From: Prevotella sp.
GTDB taxonomy: Bacteria; Bacteroidota; Bacteroidia; Bacteroidales; Bacteroidaceae
DNA length: 16,709 nt
Direction: 5' to 3'
Assembly: GCA_022732315.1 (NCBI GenBank)
Contig: JAIJUV010000042.1
Span: 1 to 16,709 of the forward strand
Shown: piece by piece, positions 13,836 through 16,709 of the stretch
Position numbering within the stretch: the stretch's first letter is position 1
Layout: each line of letters starts with the position of its first letter
The notes under the pieces: model-generated
What the model saw: only the letters and a program-made list of their open reading frames with translations
Told to the model about the DNA's origin: nothing
Databases searched by the model: none
Program-made: the position numbers and the translations under genes

Positions 13836-14978
13836 ATGAAACAATTTATCGTATTCGTAAGAAAGGAATTCCGCCACATCTTCCGCGACAAGCGTACGAT
13901 GCTGATTCTGCTGGTCATGCCTATCATCATGATCATCCTCTTCGGCTTCGCCATCACCACGGAGGTGAAAGATTCCCGTGTCGTCATCCTCGACCACAGC
14001 AAGGACGAGGTGACCACTCGCATACAAGAGCACATTCGCAACAACCGCTATTTCACCATCGTGGCAGACGTTCACAGCGAGAAAGAAATCCAGCAGATGT
14101 TCTTGGAGAACAATGCCGACCTCGCCGTCATCTTCAGCTACAACTTCTCTGATGAGATGCGACATTCGGGCAAGGCATCCATCCAGCTCCTTGCCGATGG
14201 CAGCGAGCCAAACCAAGCCGCCGTGCGCACGGGTTACATGCAGCAGATTTTGGCAGGCTACTTGCAAGACTACATCCAGCAAGAGCGAAGCCACGCCCAA
14301 ATGGCGCAAGCATCCACAAGTAGCTTCACCCCCTCCTTCCAAATCATCCCTGTCACAAAAATGCTCTACAATCCGCAGAGCCGAAGTGAGTGCAACTTCG
14401 TGCCGGGTGTGATAGGCTTGATTCTGCTGCTGATTTGTGCCATGATGACGAGCATCGCCATCGTCAAGGAGAAGGAGATGGGAACGATGGAGATATTGCT
14501 TGCCTCTCCCTTGCCCCCTATCGTCATCGTGGTGGCAAAGTTGGTGCCTTACTTCGTCATCTCCTGTATGAACCTCGCCACCATCCTCTTGCTCTCGGTC
14601 TTCTTGCTCAATATCCCGATAGCAGGCAGCGTGATGGGCTTCATCGCCATCTCCTTATTATACATATTGGTGTCGCTGCTCTTAGGATTGTTTATCTCCA
14701 ACTGTGTGAGCAGTCAGTTGGCAGCCATGTTGCTGTCCTTGTTGCTCATCGTACCAACTGTCTATCTCTCAGGCCTTGCCTTCCCTATCGAGAGCATGCC
14801 AGAAGCGTTGCAGAATGCCTCAGCCATCATCCCTGCCCGATGGTACGTGGAAGTGGCGAGAAAGCTGATGATCCAGGGAGTGGAAATGAAATACGTGATG
14901 CACGAGACGGCGGTGCTCGCCCTCATGGCAGTGGTGCTCCTCGGCGTATCGTGGAAGCTATTCAAAGTAAGATTATAA
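13836..14978 (+). CDS. ABC-2 type permease (YbhS-like)
   Basis: A 380-residue inner-membrane subunit. Topology fits ABC2_membrane_3: a cytoplasmic start with RKEFRHIFRDKRTMLILLVMP (9-29), a first membrane helix to about 42, a large extracytoplasmic domain (about 43-190, beginning VKDSRVVILDHSKDEVT), then five hydrophobic helices. The conserved EKEMGTMEILLASPL segment after the second helix is the coupling region to the ATPases, and LSGLAFPIESMPEALQ is the usual loop before the last helix. Length matches E. coli YbhS (377). It is followed three bases after its stop by the second permease gene, so translation is probably coupled. Confidence 0.92.
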   Translation: MKQFIVFVRKEFRHIFRDKRTMLILLVMPIIMIILFGFAITTEVKDSRVVILDHSKDEVTTRIQEHIRNNRYFTIVADVHSEKEIQQMFLENNADLAVIFSYNFSDEMRHSGKASIQLLADGSEPNQAAVRTGYMQQILAGYLQDYIQQERSHAQMAQASTSSFTPSFQIIPVTKMLYNPQSRSECNFVPGVIGLILLLICAMMTSIAIVKEKEMGTMEILLASPLPPIVIVVAKLVPYFVISCMNLATILLLSVFLLNIPIAGSVMGFIAISLLYILVSLLLGLFISNCVSSQLAAMLLSLLLIVPTVYLSGLAFPIESMPEALQNASAIIPARWYVEVARKLMIQGVEMKYVMHETAVLALMAVVLLGVSWKLFKVRL

Positions 14979-14981
14979 ATT

Positions 14982-16098
14982 ATGGTTATTCGATTTTTAT
15001 TAGAAAAGGAATTCAAGCAGATGATGCGCAACATCATCCTTCCTATCGTTTTCATATTGCTCCCCATCGGTGTCATCAACATGGTGCCGAGGGCAGCTAC
15101 CCAAGAGGTGAAAAACCTGAAGGTCAGCGTCATCGACAACGACCATTCCTCATGGTCCAGCCGACTGATACAAAAGTTTTCCGCCTCGCAGTATTTTCCA
15201 TCTCAGCGATGTCTCCTCCACCTATCCCAAGGCTTTGGAGAGCGTGGAGGCAGGCGATGCCGACTTCATCGTGGAGATAGAACCACAATTCGAGCGAAAC
15301 CTCGTGAAGGAGGGAGTGAGCCAAGTGATGATTTCTGCCAACGCCGTGAATGGCGTGAAGGCAGGCTTGGGTTCCAGCTATCTCGCCCAAATCATCGCAG
15401 ACTATTCCGCCCAACTGCGAGAGGAATCGGGCTTGGCGGCTTCCGCCGTGAGCATGGCTCATTATGATGTAGCGCCAAGATACCTCTACAACACCAACTT
15501 GGATTACAAGTTCTTCATGATACCAGGCTTGATGGCGATGCTCCTGATCTTGCTTGTAGGATTTCTCCCTGCCCTCAACATAGTGGGCGAGAAAGAGAAG
15601 GGAACCATCGAGCAAATCAATGTAACCCCAGTGGGCAAGTTCGACTTCATTCTCTCCAAACTGATACCTTACTGGGTAGTGGGCTTGTTGGTATTGGGCT
15701 ATGCCATGCTCTTGGCTCGCCTCATCTACGGACAGGAGCCAGTGGGGAACATCGGGGTCATCTTCATCTTCGCCACCCTCTTCATCCTCGTGGTGTCGAG
15801 CATGGGTTTGATAGTATCCAACTATTCCGATACCACCCAGCAGGCAGCCCTCGTGATGTTCTTCTTCTTGGTCATCTTCATTCTCCTGAGCGGTTTAATC
15901 ACCCCAGTATCGAGTATGCCAGAATGGGCGAAGGCGTTCACTCGCATCAATCCACTGCGCTATTTCATCGAAGCGATGCGCACGCTCTACCTCAAGGGCA
16001 GCAGCCTCAATGACCTCCGCCATCACTTCTATGCCCTCTCTGGCTACGCCGTCGTGATGTGGGCATGGGCCATCAAGAGTTACCAGAAGAACTGTTAG
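14982..16098 (+). pseudogene. ABC-2 type permease (YbhR-like), frameshifted
   Basis: The first 71 or so codons (MVIRFLLEKEFKQMMRNII..., first helix, then VKNLKVSVIDNDHSSWSSRL) are in one frame and the rest (HLSDVSSTYPKALESVEAGD to the end, with EKEKGTIEQINVTPVG and LSGLITPVSSMPEWAK) is in the next. The break lies at a TTTT run, 15194-15197: with three T residues the protein reads on as SASQYFHLSDVSS and totals 371 residues, the usual length of YbhR-like proteins. As given, translation from 14982 would produce garbled sequence from about residue 72 and stop at 15467. It could be a real mutation, a phase-variable or recoded site needing a +1 shift, or a one-base sequencing/assembly error. The rest shows no further decay, which argues for a recent event or an error. 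Confidence 0.88.
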
Positions 16099-16253
16099 CG
16101 TTATCTTACATAAACGATAAAGGAAATGGAATTATAGGAGCCCGACTTTGGAGAGCTACCATCCCGATTAGGGCAAGGTATTTGAGGGTCCGAACATCAG
16201 CTGCGCTCGGAAGAATGAAAAGGAACTTTTCTTCTTCACTCGCTTGCACGATG

Positions 16254-16319
16254 TTTCGGGAGTAACCCGAAAGGTTTTGAGTAACTCAAAACATACCTTG
16301 CTGTGTCTTTGTGGACACA
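16254..16319 (+). repeat. Three successive hairpins after the exporter operon
   Basis: TTTCGGG-AGTAA-CCCGAAA (16254-16272) is followed one base later by GTTTTGAG-TAA-CTCAAAAC (16274-16292), then TGTGTC...GACACA (16302-16319). The first two are perfect palindromes sharing the AGTAAC centre but differing in arm sequence. No T-tract follows; they may act together as a transcript end for the exporter operon. Confidence 0.6.
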
Positions 16320-16446
16320 AGCGAAGTACAAAATAAGACTTGGTTTCTTGCGGAGCATCAAGTCCAGTTTTTTTATCAAAATAACATGAATGCTATAAGC
16401 ATTTACCACCATGGAACTTTGCTGACGTGCAGATTTGCTGATTCAT

Positions 16447-16478
16447 TGTCGTACTGTCGTATTGATTTGATGTCGTAT
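16447..16478. repeat. TGTCGTA(C/T) short repeats
   Basis: TGTCGTAC (16447), TGTCGTAT (16455) and TGTCGTAT (16471), spaced 8 and 16 bp, so the array keeps an 8-bp phase. No function can be assigned. Confidence 0.5.
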
Positions 16479-16573
16479 TGCTATAGATAAATACCTCTAT
16501 AATGGAGTAATAACTTGGTGCAAGGAATATATACATCTTCATTTCTTTAGACCAGCGCAATAAAATCCGTTGA

Positions 16574-16699
16574 TGCACAAAGTTGCCTTTCCGCATTGTT
16601 ACCTGCTTTACATAGGTAACTGTGGCTCACGATTTAGTAACTGAACTACTTCAATATTCCTCACTCGCTTGCTTTATGCCGATTTGGCAACTTTGTGCA
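16574..16699. repeat. 14-bp inverted repeat with an inner hairpin
   Basis: TGCACAAAGTTGCC (16574-16587) is a perfect reverse complement of 16686-16699. Inside, GTTACCT (16598-16604) pairs with AGGTAAC (16614-16620). Each outer arm reads outward as CAACTTTG-TGCA, one base off the -7 consensus TAnnTTTG, so the pair could be diverging promoter boxes; a small non-coding mobile element is the alternative. Confidence 0.5.
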
Positions 16700-16709
16700 A
16701 ATCTACTCA

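Larger units (their letters stand above)
16099..16709. other. Gene-free right end
   Basis: 611 bp without a convincing coding sequence on either strand; open frames here (such as a 67-codon leftward one at 16393-16596) show no family resemblance and abnormal composition. It contains hairpins, short repeats and an inverted repeat, listed separately. TCACTCGCTTGC occurs at 16236-16247 and again at 16661-16672. Confidence 0.6.

Noticed and set aside
14390..15280. 296-codon frame across the two permease genes
   Set aside because: Out of frame with both permeases, no hydrophobic pattern or family motif; reading it as a gene would contradict two strong permease matches.
16059..16596. Small open frames of 67-68 codons past the exporter operon
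   Set aside because: One overlaps the permease 3' end in another frame and the other has no promoter-spaced start, ribosome-binding site or recognisable sequence.
1..16709. tRNA, rRNA or complete insertion sequence
   Set aside because: No cloverleaf ending in a TTCGANTC-type arm, no rRNA-like stretch and no transposase translation was seen on either strand.

Overview
The window looks like a chromosomal segment of a Bacteroidales bacterium, most likely Prevotella/Segatella. Promoters fit the Bacteroidetes consensus (TTTG, about 20 nt, TAnnTTTG) rather than the E. coli one. Shine-Dalgarno sequences are weak or absent. The gene set (DUF2851, the dapB-lepB-lepB-like-wbqC run, a TolC/HlyD/ABC-2 operon) is typical of that order. 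Identifications come from reading translations and motifs by eye; no database search was run.

Left part (1-5800): a REP-like block of inverted repeats (1-177), a DUF2851 gene and a YbgC-type thioesterase (both leftward), then a rightward operon: dapB (lysine/cell-wall precursor synthesis), a full-length signal peptidase I, a short signal-peptidase paralogue without its catalytic Ser and Lys but with a cysteine cluster, and a WbqC-family gene. The last two start at TTG. The wbqC gene carries an in-frame copy of a dispersed AGTGAAG-type repeat that also occurs between genes elsewhere in the window.

Middle part (5600-8690): an accessory-looking region with long gene-free stretches. It holds a small outer-membrane barrel protein (leftward), two candidate leftward small RNAs (each a TACCTTTG box followed by a hairpin/U-tract), and an AT-rich Abi_2 (AbiD/AbiF-like) abortive-infection gene. 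The abi gene has a textbook promoter, and its short leader folds into a bulged hairpin followed by a U-tract directly before the start codon. This RNA-plus-HEPN-toxin arrangement is the best candidate for an interesting system here. Downstream lie degraded coding remnants (8302-8657).

Right part (8687-16098): an AraC-type regulator diverges from a six-gene exporter operon: TolC-like outer-membrane channel, HlyD-like lipoprotein adaptor, two ABC ATPases and two ABC-2 permeases. The layout matches E. coli YbhG-YbhF-YbhS-YbhR, with the double ATPase YbhF split into two genes. The two ATPases have complementary degenerate motifs, predicting one dead and one active ATP site. The second permease is broken by a one-base frameshift in a T run, so the exporter may be inactive in this strain or the base may be an assembly error.

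Right end (16099-16709): no convincing gene. It contains three successive hairpins, short tandem repeats and a 14-bp inverted repeat.
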